This document shows positions 25,797 through 35,869 of a DNA stretch of 41,047 nt, piece after piece. How positions within the stretch are numbered: position 1 is the first letter of the stretch; each line of letters begins with the position of its first letter. The notes beneath the pieces are model-generated. The model searched no databases. It saw nothing but the letters and a program-made list of their open reading frames with translations, and was not told where the DNA came from. The translations under genes and the position numbers were made by a program. Source of the DNA: Gammaproteobacteria bacterium (lineage in GTDB: Bacteria > Pseudomonadota > Gammaproteobacteria > Steroidobacterales > XN24); NCBI GenBank assembly GCA_029287575.1, contig JARFQW010000085.1:1-41047 (forward strand), written 5' to 3'.

Positions 25797-28700
25797 CGCC
25801 GGACTACGCTGAACTGCACTGCGTCTCCAATTTCAGTTTCCAGCGCGGCGCATCTCATCCCGAGGAACTGATGACCCGGGCCGATGCGCTGGGCTACCGG
25901 GCGCTGGCGTTGACGGACGAGTGCTCGGTCGCCGGCGTGGTTCGCGCCCACGAAGCGGGGCAGGGAGGTGGCTGCCGTCTGATTGTCGGTACCGAGATTA
26001 CGCTGATCGAAGGTGAGACCCTCGTGCTGCTGGCCCGGAATCGCAGGGGGTATGCCGAGCTTTGCCGGCTGATTACCCGGGGCCGGCGCGCTGCCGTAAA
26101 GGGCGCTTATCGCCTCGGCCGTGACGACCTGGACGAAGGGCTCGACAACTGTCTTGCGCTCTGGATACCCGGAGCGGATCTGGCGGCAGGCCCGGAGCCG
26201 GGCGCGGGCTTGAAGGATACCGGCGGGTCCGCCCGCTGGCTGGTGGAACGCTTTCCGGAACGCGCCTGGATTGCCGCGGAACTCCTGGCCGGCGGCCGCG
26301 ACCGGCAACGGCTGCAAACGCTGCAAAGCCTGGGCCGCTCTCTGGGGGTAGGGCTCGTTGCCTGCGGGGACGTGCATATGCATGTCCCCGGGCGGCGCCC
26401 GCTGCAGGACGTGCTGACGGCCATTCGCCTGAAAACGCCCGTGGCCCAGGCGGGCCGTAGGCTGTTTGCCAACGGCGAACGCCATTTACGCCGTCGCGAG
26501 CGGCTGGCGCGCATCTATCCGCCCGACCTGCTCGCCACGAGTGTTGCCATAGCCGAACGCTGTGACTTCGATCTGGGCAGCCTGCGCTACGAATATCCCG
26601 CCGAACTCGTGCCGCAGGGGCATACGGCGGCCAGCTGGCTGACTCATCTGACGTTCGAGGGGATGCGGCGGCGCTGGCCGGAAGGCGTTCCGGAGTTCGT
26701 GCGCGGCCTGGTCGAGCACGAGCTGGAACTCATCGGCGAGATGGACTACGAGCCGTACTTCCTGACCGTCCACGATATTGTGGCCTTTGCCCGGCAGCAG
26801 GGCATTCTTTGCCAGGGGCGGGGTTCGGCCGCCAACTCCGCGGTCTGCTTCTGCCTGGGCATTACCGAGGTGGATCCGGGCCGCATGTCCGTGCTGTTCG
26901 AGCGTTTCATCTCCCGGGAACGCAATGAACCGCCGGACATCGATGTGGACTTCGAACACGAGCGCCGGGAAGAGGTGATCCAGTACATCTATCGCCGCTA
27001 CGGCCGGGACCGGGCGGCTATTGCGGCAACGGTGATCAGCTATCGGCCGCGCAGCGCGATCCGCGACGTGGGCAAGGCGCTGGGTCTGCATGAGCTGCAG
27101 ATCGATCGTCTGGCTACCAGCATGAACTGGTGGGACGGACGCAGCGTCGAGCCGGAGCGCGTCCGCGAGGCCGGTTTCGATCCCGCCAATCCCGTAATTC
27201 ACCGGTTGCTCACCCTCGTGGAGCAGCTGATCGGTTTTCCGCGCCATCTGTCCCAGCATGTCGGTGGGTTTGTGATCTCTGCCGGACCTCTCGATGCCCT
27301 GGTGCCCGTGGAGAACGCCGCCATGCCGGAGCGAACCGTGATCCAGTGGGACAAGAATGATCTGGAGGCACTGGGCCTTATCAAGGTGGATGTGCTCGGC
27401 CTGGGGATGTTGTCGGCAATTCGCCGGGGTCTCGACCTGATCCGCCTGTTTCGTGGCCGGACACTGAGCCTGGCCCGGGTACCCGCCGAAGATCCGGCGG
27501 TCTACGACATGATCGGTGAGGCCGACACCATGGGGGTGTTCCAGATCGAGTCGCGGGCACAGATGGCCATGCTGCCGCGCATGCGGCCGCGCTGTTACTA
27601 CGACCTGGTCATCGAGGTCGCCATCATTCGGCCCGGGCCGATCCAGGGTGACATGGTTCATCCGTACCTGCGCCGGCGCGACGGTCTCGAAGCGGTGACT
27701 TATCCCAGCGAGGAGGTGCGCGGTGTGCTGGAGCGCACTCTGGGTGTGCCGATTTTTCAGGAGCAGGTCATGCAGCTGGCCGTGGTCGCCGCCGGCTTCT
27801 CCCCGGGGGAGGCGGATCGGCTGCGCCGCGCCATGGCGGCCTGGCGCCGCCGGGGCGGGCTCGGGCCCTTCGAGGAACGCCTGATCGAGGGCATGCGCCG
27901 CCGGGGTTACGACGAGGCGTTTGCGCAGCAGATATTCCACCAGATACAGGGCTTCGGCGAATACGGCTTTCCGGAGTCCCATTCCGCCAGTTTCGCGCTT
28001 CTGGTTTACGTTTCCGCCTGGCTCAAGCGCCATGAGCCGGCCATCTTCCTGTGCGCGCTGCTCAACAGTCAGCCCATGGGTTTTTATGCGCCTTCCCAGC
28101 TCGTCCAGGATGCGCGCCGGCACAGGGTAGAGGTCCGCGCGGTGGATGTGACCGTCAGCGGCGCCGAAGCCAGCCTGGAAAAACGCGCCGACGGCGAGCC
28201 CGCGGTACGGCTCGGCCTGGGCATGGTCAAGGGCCTGTCTGAAGGAGGCATGCAGCGGATCGTGGCGGCGCGCTGCGCCAGGCAGTTTGCCGACGTCGAG
28301 GACCTGGCCCGGCGCGCGGCCCTGGACCAGCGGGATCTCGGGGCACTGGCCGATGCCAATGCCCTGGAGTCTCTTGCGGGCCACCGTTACCTGGCGCGCT
28401 GGCGAGTTGCGGGCATTGAGGAGCCCCTGGCCGTTCTGGAGGGCATGTCGCCACCGGAGGCGGACCCGCTGCTGCCCCGGCCGGGCGAGGGGGCCGATAT
28501 CGCCGCGGACTATCGCAGCGTCGGCCTGACCCTGAGAAAGCACCCGCTGGCACTGCTGCGCCGCCGGCTGGAGCGCCTTGGCGCCGTGCCGGCCGAGGCG
28601 CTATGGGCATGCGGGGACGGGGACCGTGTGTGTTATGCCGGCATCGTGATCAACCGCCAGCGGCCTGGCAGCGCCAAGGGCGTGACCTTCGTGACGCTGG

Positions 28701-28903
28701 AGGACGAAACCGGTCATGCCAACGTCATTGTCTGGAAACGTCTTGGGGAACGGCAGAGAAAGCCGCTGCTGACCTCCCGACTGATGGAGGTCAGAGGACG
28801 TATCCACCGCGAGGGAGACGTGCTGCACATCGTTGCGAACCGGCTTGCGGATCGCAGCGACCTGCTGGGTGCTCTGACGGTACGCTCACGGGACTTTCGC
28901 TGA
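25793..28903 (+). CDS. dnaE2: error-prone DNA polymerase DnaE2 (ImuC)
   Basis: A 1036-residue C-family polymerase, the catalytic part of the ImuA-ImuB-DnaE2 mutasome. The PHP domain occupies about 5-210 ([22 protein letters not shown], then [10 protein letters not shown]). The polymerase core has [17 protein letters not shown] and the catalytic [20 protein letters not shown] segment with Asp382/384/386, followed by the finger and thumb regions. [25 protein letters not shown] is characteristic. The OB domain (about 950-1010) ends the protein, and the length is well short of the replicative DnaE (about 1160), as expected for DnaE2. ATG 25793 overlaps the imuB stop (ATGA). Last gene of the SOS operon. 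Confidence 0.97.
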   Translation: MTPDYAELHCVSNFSFQRGASHPEELMTRADALGYRALALTDECSVAGVVRAHEAGQGGGCRLIVGTEITLIEGETLVLLARNRRGYAELCRLITRGRRAAVKGAYRLGRDDLDEGLDNCLALWIPGADLAAGPEPGAGLKDTGGSARWLVERFPERAWIAAELLAGGRDRQRLQTLQSLGRSLGVGLVACGDVHMHVPGRRPLQDVLTAIRLKTPVAQAGRRLFANGERHLRRRERLARIYPPDLLATSVAIAERCDFDLGSLRYEYPAELVPQGHTAASWLTHLTFEGMRRRWPEGVPEFVRGLVEHELELIGEMDYEPYFLTVHDIVAFARQQGILCQGRGSAANSAVCFCLGITEVDPGRMSVLFERFISRERNEPPDIDVDFEHERREEVIQYIYRRYGRDRAAIAATVISYRPRSAIRDVGKALGLHELQIDRLATSMNWWDGRSVEPERVREAGFDPANPVIHRLLTLVEQLIGFPRHLSQHVGGFVISAGPLDALVPVENAAMPERTVIQWDKNDLEALGLIKVDVLGLGMLSAIRRGLDLIRLFRGRTLSLARVPAEDPAVYDMIGEADTMGVFQIESRAQMAMLPRMRPRCYYDLVIEVAIIRPGPIQGDMVHPYLRRRDGLEAVTYPSEEVRGVLERTLGVPIFQEQVMQLAVVAAGFSPGEADRLRRAMAAWRRRGGLGPFEERLIEGMRRRGYDEAFAQQIFHQIQGFGEYGFPESHSASFALLVYVSAWLKRHEPAIFLCALLNSQPMGFYAPSQLVQDARRHRVEVRAVDVTVSGAEASLEKRADGEPAVRLGLGMVKGLSEGGMQRIVAARCARQFADVEDLARRAALDQRDLGALADANALESLAGHRYLARWRVAGIEEPLAVLEGMSPPEADPLLPRPGEGADIAADYRSVGLTLRKHPLALLRRRLERLGAVPAEALWACGDGDRVCYAGIVINRQRPGSAKGVTFVTLEDETGHANVIVWKRLGERQRKPLLTSRLMEVRGRIHREGDVLHIVANRLADRSDLLGALTVRSRDFR

Positions 28904-28942
28904 AGGCGGGGTTCGGCGCCTGCCCGGCCGCCTCGTCAATGG

Positions 28943-29314
28943 TCAGGGCTTTCGGCGGACCATGAGCACCACGAGCCCCAGGCCCGCTCCGGCCAGACCG
29001 AGGGCGAGACCGAACAGCGCCAGATTGCGCTTGAGAAGCTGACCGAAGCTCTTGGGCCTGCGTTCGGACAGCCCCCCGGGCTCGGAATCCGCGGCCACCG
29101 CAACGACGGGGCTTGCGCCAGCCTGAGCGGCTGCCGGTCCGGCCGGCTGCCCCGCAGCATGGCCTGTTGTCCCGATCGCCAGATCGGCGGGTGCCGCAAG
29201 GGCAGGGGAGGCGCAGACCAGCATCATGGCCGCGAACCAGCCCAGGCCCATCCGCAGGGTCAGCCGGGCGATCCGGACCAGGTCAGGGCGACCGCTAGGA
29301 CGGGAAGCATTCAC
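28943..29314 (-). CDS. hypothetical secreted or membrane-anchored protein
   Basis: I do not recognise this 123-residue protein. From the proposed GTG 29314 it has a signal-like hydrophobic segment (MGLGWFAAMMLVCASPALAA), a short Ala/Gly/Pro-rich linker, a basic stretch (LSERRPKSFGQLLKRN) and a C-terminal membrane helix (LALFGLALGLAGAGLGLVVLMV) ending in RRKP. That is the layout of a type I membrane protein with a small periplasmic part and a positively charged cytoplasmic end. The start could also be ATG 29251 (MGLGWF) or further upstream. It is convergent with dnaE2 and downstream of the PA3496-like gene on the same strand. The alternating hydrophobic pattern makes chance unlikely, but it could be a spurious frame in GC-rich DNA. 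Confidence 0.5.
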   Translation of the reverse strand: MNASRPSGRPDLVRIARLTLRMGLGWFAAMMLVCASPALAAPADLAIGTTGHAAGQPAGPAAAQAGASPVVAVAADSEPGGLSERRPKSFGQLLKRNLALFGLALGLAGAGLGLVVLMVRRKP

Positions 29315-29396
29315 GCAGCAACGATAACGTGGCGCAGCGCGCGGGTCGACCGCCAGGACCCAGCGGCATCGTGGCAACGATGGGCGGCCGGGCCGT

Positions 29397-29663
29397 TCAG
29401 TCGAAGTCATAGGCGTCGAGGTCGGACAGTTCCCGGGCGGCACGCTTCATTTCCATGTAATCCTCGATGCGCCGCCTCGCATCGCCCGGACGGTCGTCCG
29501 CGCCGATACTGTTCAGGAGGCCGTCGATGTCCTCTGCTTCATCGTCGAGTCCGTCCGCCACGTCGAGGTCATCCTCCTCGTCGGCTTCGGGCCCTTCGGG
29601 CACATCGCTGTCCTCGGACAATTCGTCCTCGGGAAGCTCGTCGGTGTCGTCCAGATCGGCCAT
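29397..29663 (-). CDS. PA3496-family small acidic protein
   Basis: An 88-residue, strongly acidic protein. The first 60 residues are a run of Asp and Glu (DDTDELPEDELSEDSDVPEG and so on). The conserved part is the C-terminal helix ARRRIEDYMEMKRAARELSDLDAYDFD, which fits the PA3496 family of small gammaproteobacterial proteins, described as putative envelope integrity proteins; I rely on memory of this pattern. ATG 29663 is chosen because it gives the compact family form; the frame is open to 29723. It has its own predicted promoter at 29732-29760, so it is separate from the gsp operon. Confidence 0.72.
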   Translation of the reverse strand: MADLDDTDELPEDELSEDSDVPEGPEADEEDDLDVADGLDDEAEDIDGLLNSIGADDRPGDARRRIEDYMEMKRAARELSDLDAYDFD

Positions 29664-29695
29664 GGCCTGCCCGCCGCATCGTTGAACAGGAAACT

Positions 29696-29719
29696 GGAAT
29701 TCCGGCCACGGCGGCCGGC
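29696..29719 (-). other. hairpin in the leader of the PA3496-like gene
   Basis: CCGGCC and GGCCGG face each other around a short loop in the predicted untranslated leader (about 62 nt). No T-run follows, so it is probably not a terminator for gspF; it could affect mRNA stability or translation. Confidence 0.35.
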
Positions 29720-29731
29720 GCACTCAGCGAC

Positions 29732-29760
29732 GTTATACGATCAGTCGGGCTTGCAGGCAA
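29732..29760 (-). promoter_or_regulatory. predicted promoter of the PA3496-like gene
   Basis: Read on the minus strand: TTGCCT (29755-29760), a 17-bp spacer, TATAAC (29732-29737). Start expected near 29725. It lies in the 135-bp gap after gspF. Confidence 0.55.
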
Positions 29761-29798
29761 GTGACAGATTCATGGCTTGGGGCGCAGCCACGCGGAAG

Positions 29799-31016
29799 TC
29801 ACGCAACCAGTTGATTGAGCTGGAATATCGGAAGAAGGATGGCAATGACGATGCCGAGCACGAGCAGGCCCATGAGGAGAATCAGCCCGGGTTCGAGGAT
29901 GCCGAGCAACGTGCCGATCAGACCATCGACCTCCCGCTCCTGATTGGCGGCGGCCCTTTCGAGCATGTCCTCGAGTTCACCGCTGGCCTCGCCGCTGGAG
30001 ATCAGGTGCACGGCCATCGGCGGGAACAGCCGGCTGGCCCCGAGCGAGCGGCCGATTGCCGCGCCCTCCCGGACTCTGAGCGCGGCCTCTTCGATGGCCT
30101 CACGCATGGGCACGTTGATAACGACCTCGCCGGCAATCCGCAGGGATTCGAGCACCGGCACGCCGCTGCCCGCGAGGATGCTGAGAGTGCGCGTGAAACG
30201 GGCGGTGTTAATGCCCTGAACCAGCTTGCCGATGATCGGGAGACGTAGCAGGAATCGATGGAAGCTGCGCCGGGGATCCGGCTTTCTCAGCAGCCAGCGC
30301 AAGAAAAAGCCCAACACAATCACGCCCAGAATCACCCAGTGTCCCTGGGCCCGGAAAAAGTCGCTCACACTGATCAGGGCCTGAGTGAAGGCGGGGAGTT
30401 CGGTGCCGGAGTTTTCGAATACGCCGACCACCTTGGGCACCACATAGACCAGAAGCAGAGACACGATCATAAGCGCCATGACCGTAAGGATGACCGGATA
30501 GATGAGCGCCTGGCTGACCCGTTGCCGAAGCGCCTGGCGACTCTCGGTAAAGTCGGCCAGCCGTTCGAGCACCGGATCCAGGTGCCCGGACTGTTCGCCC
30601 GCAGCCACCGTGGCCCGATAGATTTCCGGAAACGCCTGCGGGAATGCGCCGAGGCCATCCGCCAGGCTGTGGCCCTCCATCACTCGGGACCGGACGCCCA
30701 GGAGCACCGTCTTGATACGCGGACGGTCGTTTTGTTCGCCAACCGCGAGCAGGGTCTCTTCCAGCGGCATCCCCGAGCGAACGAGGGTCGCAAGCTGACG
30801 GGTCAGCATTGCCAGATCGGTGGCGCTCAGGCCGCGGCGGAACGTAAACAGGGACGTCGAGGTTTTCTCGGCCCGCTCGGCAATCTCCTCGACCTCGATG
30901 GGAAGAAGACTGCGCTCGCGCAGCAGCTGCCGGACCTGACGGGCCGTGTCGCCCTCGAGTACGCCCCGCTTCTGCTTGCCACGCGAATCGACCGCGGTGT
31001 ATTCGAATGCGCCCAG
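29799..31016 (-). CDS. gspF: type II secretion inner-membrane protein GspF, CTG start
   Basis: GspF, the polytopic platform protein of the type II secretion system, 405 residues from the proposed start, the normal family length. It shows the repeated GspF cytoplasmic domains (DLAMLTRQLATLVRSGMPLEETL and FTRTLSILAGSGVPVLESL) and membrane helices near ALIYPVILTVMALMIVSLLLVYVVP, WVILGVIVLGFFLRWLL and ILLMGLLVLGIVIAILLPIF. The first ATG (30809) would remove about 69 conserved N-terminal residues. The correct N terminus LGAFEYTAVDSRGKQKRGVLEGD begins at CTG 31016, with GGGAGG at 31025-31030, 8 nt upstream. That frame is closed by the gspE TAG two codons earlier (31020-31022), so no ATG, GTG or TTG can serve. 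Confidence 0.95.
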   Translation of the reverse strand: MGAFEYTAVDSRGKQKRGVLEGDTARQVRQLLRERSLLPIEVEEIAERAEKTSTSLFTFRRGLSATDLAMLTRQLATLVRSGMPLEETLLAVGEQNDRPRIKTVLLGVRSRVMEGHSLADGLGAFPQAFPEIYRATVAAGEQSGHLDPVLERLADFTESRQALRQRVSQALIYPVILTVMALMIVSLLLVYVVPKVVGVFENSGTELPAFTQALISVSDFFRAQGHWVILGVIVLGFFLRWLLRKPDPRRSFHRFLLRLPIIGKLVQGINTARFTRTLSILAGSGVPVLESLRIAGEVVINVPMREAIEEAALRVREGAAIGRSLGASRLFPPMAVHLISSGEASGELEDMLERAAANQEREVDGLIGTLLGILEPGLILLMGLLVLGIVIAILLPIFQLNQLVA

Positions 31017-31019
31017 GGC

Positions 31020-32579
31020 CTATTCCTCCCGGGTGACTCTCACGACCTCTTCCAGCGTCGTGGCGCCTTCCAGGACCTTGCGAATGCCGTCGTCGCGAAT
31101 GCTCGGGGAAAGGGTCCTGGCATGCCGTTCCAGACTCTGCTCGCTTTCGCCGGTATGGATCATGGCGCGCATGTGGTCGTCCACCGGTACGAGTTCATAG
31201 ATTCCCGTACGTCCCCGGTAACCGGTGCCGGAACAGGCCTCGCAGTTTCCCGGGTGGTAGAGAACCAGATCTTCCCGATCCGCTCCGGGATGCCCCTGAA
31301 TCAGCCGCGTTTCCGCCTCCGTCGGAGGAGCGCCGACCCGGCATTTGTCGCACAGCACGCGAACCAGTCGCTGGGCCATCACGCCAAGCAGGCTGGAGGA
31401 CAGCAGAAAGGGTTCGACCCCCATGTCCCGAAGCCGGGTCACGGCACCCACGGCCGTATTGGTATGCAGTGTGGACAATACGAGATGCCCGGTCAGACTG
31501 GCCTGCACGGCTATCTCCGCGGTTTCCAGGTCGCGGATCTCGCCGACCATCACCACGTCCGGGTCCTGGCGCAGGATGGCACGCAGCCCCCGCGCGAAGG
31601 TCATGCCTACCTTGGTCTGGACCTGGGTCTGGCCGATCCCGTCGATGTAATACTCGATCGGGTCCTCGACCGTCATGATGTTGCGGCTGGTCTCGTTGAT
31701 GCGTCCCAGGGCCGCATAGAGCGACGTGGTCTTACCGGATCCGGTCGGTCCCGTCACCAGAATGATGCCGTTGGGCTTGTGGATGATGTCGCCGATCAAG
31801 TCCTCGGTCGCGGGGTCCATGCCCAGCTGGGCGAGATCCAGTCGGCCGGCCTGCTTGTCCAGCAGCCGCATGACGACGCGCTCGCCGTGACCAGACGGCA
31901 TCGTGGATACCCGGACATCGACTGCCCGGCCGGCAACCTTCAGGGAAATTCGACCATCCTGGGGAACCCGCTTTTCCGCAATGTCCAGCCGCGACATGAC
32001 CTTGATGCGCGAGACGATCAGGGGTGCGACGGCCCGTCGGGACTGGAGCACCTCGCGCAGGACACCGTCGATGCGAAAGCGCACGACCAGGCGGTTCTCA
32101 AACGGTTCGATGTGAACATCGCTGGCGCCTTCCTTGACCGCTTCGGTAAGCACTGCGTTGATCAGGCGGATAATCGGCGCATCGTCGTCGCTTTCCAGGA
32201 GGTCCGAGGGTTCCGGCAGTTCCTGGGCCACCCGGGACAGGTCCTGCTCGTCCTCCAGCCCTTCGACCATCTGGATCGCGGAGCCCGATCCGCCTTCGTA
32301 GGCTTCCTGCAGGGCCTGATCGAACTCGGCCTCCGGCACCCGGTTGATCTTCAGCGGCATCCCCGCGAAGCGCCGAACCTCCGCAAGGCTGACCGCCTTG
32401 AGTCCGGGCCGCGCCATGACCACGACGTGATCGTCTTCGTACTCCCGGATGAGGACGCCGTGACGCTTGGCGAAAGCAAAGGGGAGGGCGCGTCTGCCAT
32501 CCCCGACGGCGGGGCCGTCCACGCCTTCGGCGGGGGCCAGTCCCGTGTCTATCTGAATCGATTCGGCTTCCACGCCCAT
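31020..32579 (-). CDS. gspE: type II secretion ATPase GspE
   Basis: The 519-residue cytoplasmic ATPase powering pseudopilus assembly. Order: N-terminal GspE-II domain (about 30-130), then the ATPase with [24 protein letters not shown], Walker A GPTGSGKT (277-284), the Asp box ([13 protein letters not shown]), Walker B ([15 protein letters not shown]) and the His box ([14 protein letters not shown]). The tetracysteine zinc site is CDKC followed later by CEAC. The ATG 32579 start is 2 nt from the gspD stop. It ends in TAG, and gspF starts 3 nt later in the same frame. Confidence 0.97.
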   Translation of the reverse strand: MGVEAESIQIDTGLAPAEGVDGPAVGDGRRALPFAFAKRHGVLIREYEDDHVVVMARPGLKAVSLAEVRRFAGMPLKINRVPEAEFDQALQEAYEGGSGSAIQMVEGLEDEQDLSRVAQELPEPSDLLESDDDAPIIRLINAVLTEAVKEGASDVHIEPFENRLVVRFRIDGVLREVLQSRRAVAPLIVSRIKVMSRLDIAEKRVPQDGRISLKVAGRAVDVRVSTMPSGHGERVVMRLLDKQAGRLDLAQLGMDPATEDLIGDIIHKPNGIILVTGPTGSGKTTSLYAALGRINETSRNIMTVEDPIEYYIDGIGQTQVQTKVGMTFARGLRAILRQDPDVVMVGEIRDLETAEIAVQASLTGHLVLSTLHTNTAVGAVTRLRDMGVEPFLLSSSLLGVMAQRLVRVLCDKCRVGAPPTEAETRLIQGHPGADREDLVLYHPGNCEACSGTGYRGRTGIYELVPVDDHMRAMIHTGESEQSLERHARTLSPSIRDDGIRKVLEGATTLEEVVRVTREE

Positions 32580-32581
32580 GG

Positions 32582-34720
32582 CTACGGCTGGTCCGCGGGC
32601 TCTTCGTCGAACAGGTCCCGGGCGTCGAGTTCGAGTTCCTCCACCGGGTCCGGCGCCACGTAGCCCTCGGACGCCGGCAGGTTCTCTTCGAAGGCCGGAA
32701 TGCCGGGCCGATCGATGTTCTTCAGAATTCCGGAGCGGTCCTGTCCCTGCTCGAGCAGCACGTCCCGCATCAGCCGGTATTTTGCGTTGGTTTCTATACT
32801 CGCCTGCACGCCGTCTTCGAGGATCACAGGGCGCAGGAAAACCATCAGCGTGCGTTTCGTGGTGGAAGCGCTCTGGGAGCGGAAGAGACTGCCAACGAGG
32901 GGAAGATCGCCCAGCAGCGGTACTTTTTCGTCGATTTCGATCAATTCATCGCCGACGAGACCGCCGAGGACGAGAATCTCGCCGTTTTCGATGATGACCT
33001 TCTGGGTGATGCTGCGCTGGTTGGTCACGAGATCAACGGCCAGCGCCGAGGCGATCTGACCGCTCAGGCTGGACTGTTCGAGATCCACGTCCAGCACCAC
33101 CGCATTGCCTTCGTTGATCTGCGGTGTGATTTTCAGCGTCAGGCCCACGTCCTCGCGCTGAATGGTCTGGAAAGGATTGACCGATCCCTGGGCTGCGCCG
33201 GTATTCGTAAACTGGCCGGTCAGAAAGGGAACCTCCTGGCCTACCTTGATCTCGGCTTCCTCGTTGTCCATCGTCACGATGGACGGTGTGGACAGGATGT
33301 TCGTTGTCGCGTCGCCGAGCAGCGCGCGGACGATGACGGCCCAGTTGGTACCGCTGCTGCCGAAGCGTCCGCCCGCCAGGGACATGCCGTTGGGGATGGC
33401 GGCGAGGGCCTGGCCGAGCCCGGCGTCGCCGTCGTCTCCTCCGTCGGCGAGACCCGCGGCACCCGGCGCGACATCGCGAACGTTCAGCGCGCTGCTGAAG
33501 TTCGTGATGCCGACGATGTTGCCGTCATCCGAGCCGTCGATGACCCACGAAACGCCGAGTTCGGCGGCCTTGTCCAAGCCGACCTCCGCGATGATGGCCT
33601 CCACCAGGACCTGGGCGCGGCGGATGTCCAGCTTGGCAATGACCTGGCGAAGGGTGCGCATGACCTCCGGCGGCGCCGTAATGATCAGGGCGTTCGTGGC
33701 TGCGTCGGCCCAGATAATGACGTCCTCCGGACGCAGCCGGTTGGCGCCCCCGCCGCCGCCCGCGGCAGGTGCACCGCCGCCGGCCTGGCCGGTTTGTGCC
33801 TGAATCTGCTGCGTGGCCTGTTCCTTGAGGCTGGCGGACAGCTCCTCGGCGTCGGCATAGCGCAGATAGATCACCTGCGTGTTGCCGCCTTCCTCGAGAG
33901 GCGTGTCCAGGTGCGTGATCAGCGCCCGCAAACGCAGCCGCGAATCCATGTCGCCGCTGATCAGCAGGGAATTGGTACGCTCATCCGCTACAAGGCCGAG
34001 CGGCGTGCCCCCCTCCCCGGTACGGCCGGTGGCCTGGTTCAGGGCGGTGATCGTCCTTACAACCTCGGATGCCGAGGCATTCTCCAGCGGCAGTACTTCG
34101 ATCTCGTCGTCGCCGGCCTGGTCGATTCGGTGAATGATCCGCAGGATGCGTGAAACGTTGGCGGCCCTGTCGGAAATGATCAGGACGTTGGACGGCGGAT
34201 AGGCGGCTAGGTGCCCGGCCTGAACCACGAGGGGACGCAGAACCGGAACCAGCTGGGCAGCCGCCACGTTCTCGATTTCGACGACCTGGGTCACGAACTC
34301 GTCCCTCGGTCGCTGTTGCCCGGCATCGGTCAGGCCGGCCCCGGCCATCTGGCGGGCATTGGCGTCGGGCATGATCTTGGTGACATCACCGGACGGAACG
34401 GCAACGTAGCCGTTGACCTCGAGGATCGAAAGAAAGGCTTCGTAAAATGCGGCGGGGCTCATGGGGGTGGACGACAGCATGGTGACGTCCGCCTTGACCC
34501 GCGGGTCGACGATGAAATTCTGCCCGGTAACCTCGCTGACCGCCTCGATGATCTGGCGGATGTCCGCATCCTTGTAATTGGGGGTGATCGTGGGCCCGCC
34601 CTGGGCAAAGGCCGCCGGACCGGCACAGATCACGGTCACCATGGCCGCGCAGCACAGGCTGACCCACCGTGACAGGCCGGCTGTCCCTGAGATGCTCGTG
34701 GAGATTATGGTTTTTTTCAT
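32582..34720 (-). CDS. gspD: type II secretion outer-membrane secretin GspD
   Basis: A 712-residue secretin forming the outer-membrane channel. Signal peptide at about 1-40 ([22 protein letters not shown]), N0 domain ([31 protein letters not shown]), N1-N3 repeats with a Gly/Ala-rich linker at about 315-335, and the secretin core with [23 protein letters not shown] and [15 protein letters not shown]. The C terminus carries an acidic tail ([16 protein letters not shown]), perhaps where a pilotin or other factor would bind. It overlaps gspC by 4 nt. Confidence 0.97.
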   Translation of the reverse strand: MKKTIISTSISGTAGLSRWVSLCCAAMVTVICAGPAAFAQGGPTITPNYKDADIRQIIEAVSEVTGQNFIVDPRVKADVTMLSSTPMSPAAFYEAFLSILEVNGYVAVPSGDVTKIMPDANARQMAGAGLTDAGQQRPRDEFVTQVVEIENVAAAQLVPVLRPLVVQAGHLAAYPPSNVLIISDRAANVSRILRIIHRIDQAGDDEIEVLPLENASASEVVRTITALNQATGRTGEGGTPLGLVADERTNSLLISGDMDSRLRLRALITHLDTPLEEGGNTQVIYLRYADAEELSASLKEQATQQIQAQTGQAGGGAPAAGGGGGANRLRPEDVIIWADAATNALIITAPPEVMRTLRQVIAKLDIRRAQVLVEAIIAEVGLDKAAELGVSWVIDGSDDGNIVGITNFSSALNVRDVAPGAAGLADGGDDGDAGLGQALAAIPNGMSLAGGRFGSSGTNWAVIVRALLGDATTNILSTPSIVTMDNEEAEIKVGQEVPFLTGQFTNTGAAQGSVNPFQTIQREDVGLTLKITPQINEGNAVVLDVDLEQSSLSGQIASALAVDLVTNQRSITQKVIIENGEILVLGGLVGDELIEIDEKVPLLGDLPLVGSLFRSQSASTTKRTLMVFLRPVILEDGVQASIETNAKYRLMRDVLLEQGQDRSGILKNIDRPGIPAFEENLPASEGYVAPDPVEELELDARDLFDEEPADQP

Positions 34721-35679
34721 TCCGTGGCGTCGCCCTGTTGGCCGTCCTTGCCCTTCGTGTTGAGCTGGCTGGTGTCCAGCGACAGTACTTCCGTCTGTCC
34801 GCTGCGTTCCACGGTCACCGTGACCTGGCTCGAATCGCCGAGGCTGCGGAATATTTCCATACCGCGCGCCGGATCGTCCAGCGCCATCCCGTTGATCTGA
34901 GTGACCAGATCGCCCGGCCGCAAGCCCAGCTGCCCGAACTGCTGCCGCTGGCGGCCCGGATAGACGCGATAACCCTGCTGACGTCCATCCTTGAATACCG
35001 GTTGCGGCCGTATGATGTCCGTGAGCCGGATATCAGTTTGCTGAATTGCCTGGCGAATACTCGTGGAACGCGCCACCGGCGCCTGCCGTCGGGTCGAACT
35101 CGTTTGGCGGGTTGTGCCGGCCAGCTCCTCGCTGCGCGGCAGACGCAGTTCCTCGAGCCGCCCGGCGCGTTCGAGAATGACCCGGTCCAGCCGGATCGCG
35201 TGAATATTTGCGCCACCGGGTACGGCATCGTTGAGCTCGTAGACTTTCTCCTCACCATTGCCTTCGGCGATGATCGCCATGGACTGCTGGTCGGCCGAAG
35301 CCGCGATCGTCCCCTTGAGCTTCAGATTGAGCTGGGTCTCGGGAACGTCTTCGAGGTCCTGTGCCGGGGGAGCCGCCTCGACGGCCTTCGCTTCGCCGAA
35401 CAGGTGTGCGTTGGCAATGCGGTCGGCATTGACGCCGGTGGACGCCGCGGGCCCGGCGCTCGCTTCCGATGAACTGCTGGTGAAAGCCGGCGGCGGCGTC
35501 TCGGCGGGCGTGGGATAGAGTGACCACGCCATCCGGCCGAGCTGCCAGCCGATGGCAACGGTGAGCAAGGCGCAAATCCACGGAGGCGCGACAGCCGAAA
35601 CCTTCACCCATGCCTGTTCGGGCGACAGCTGGGAGAGCTGGTCAAATCGCGAGGACAGCCCGCTCATGGGCTCGTCCAT
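34717..35679 (-). CDS. gspC: type II secretion protein GspC
   Basis: A 320-residue GspC, the inner-membrane clamp that links the platform to the secretin. One membrane helix at about 30-52 (PPWICALLTVAIGWQLGRMAW), a Pro/Ser linker, the homology region (about 85-170, ANAHLFGEA, then LNLKLKGTIAASADQQSMAIIAEG) and a C-terminal PDZ domain (about 230-305, GLRPGDLVTQINGMALDDP). ATG 35679 is used; ATG 35667 (MSGLSS) is an alternative, and neither has a strong Shine-Dalgarno sequence. First gene of the gspC-D-E-F operon. Confidence 0.93.
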   Translation of the reverse strand: MDEPMSGLSSRFDQLSQLSPEQAWVKVSAVAPPWICALLTVAIGWQLGRMAWSLYPTPAETPPPAFTSSSSEASAGPAASTGVNADRIANAHLFGEAKAVEAAPPAQDLEDVPETQLNLKLKGTIAASADQQSMAIIAEGNGEEKVYELNDAVPGGANIHAIRLDRVILERAGRLEELRLPRSEELAGTTRQTSSTRRQAPVARSTSIRQAIQQTDIRLTDIIRPQPVFKDGRQQGYRVYPGRQRQQFGQLGLRPGDLVTQINGMALDDPARGMEIFRSLGDSSQVTVTVERSGQTEVLSLDTSQLNTKGKDGQQGDATE

Positions 35680-35706
35680 CGACCGTTGTGGATAGACATT
35701 CCTCGC

Positions 35707-35736
35707 ATGATACGCGCTGTTCAGAGGGCCCTACAA
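35707..35736 (-). promoter_or_regulatory. predicted promoter of gspC
   Basis: Read on the minus strand: TTGTAG (35731-35736), an 18-bp spacer, TATCAT (35707-35712). The leader would be only about 20 nt. Confidence 0.45.
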
Positions 35737-35777
35737 GCAGATGCGCGCGTTGGGACAATGGTCGCAATGTCAACCCC

Positions 35778-35806
35778 TTGTCACCCACGCACGTCGGCCA
35801 TATAAA
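35778..35806 (+). promoter_or_regulatory. predicted promoter of clpS-clpA
   Basis: TTGTCA (35778-35783), a 17-bp spacer, TATAAA (35801-35806). The start would be near 35813, leaving a leader of about 57 nt before the clpS ATG. Confidence 0.65.
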
Positions 35807-35869
35807 TGTTCGTGGGCGGCGTGTTCCGCCATCGCCGCGAACCGGACTTGAGCGACCCTGACTGAGAAC

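Noticed and set aside
26486-28543. A 685-codon open frame antisense to dnaE2
   Set aside because: Same third-position GC effect; His/Gln/Arg-rich product without motifs.
30258-32663. An 801-codon open frame antisense to gspE and gspF
   Set aside because: Opposite strand to well-identified genes; the open frame follows from high GC at third positions, and the protein has no family-like pattern.
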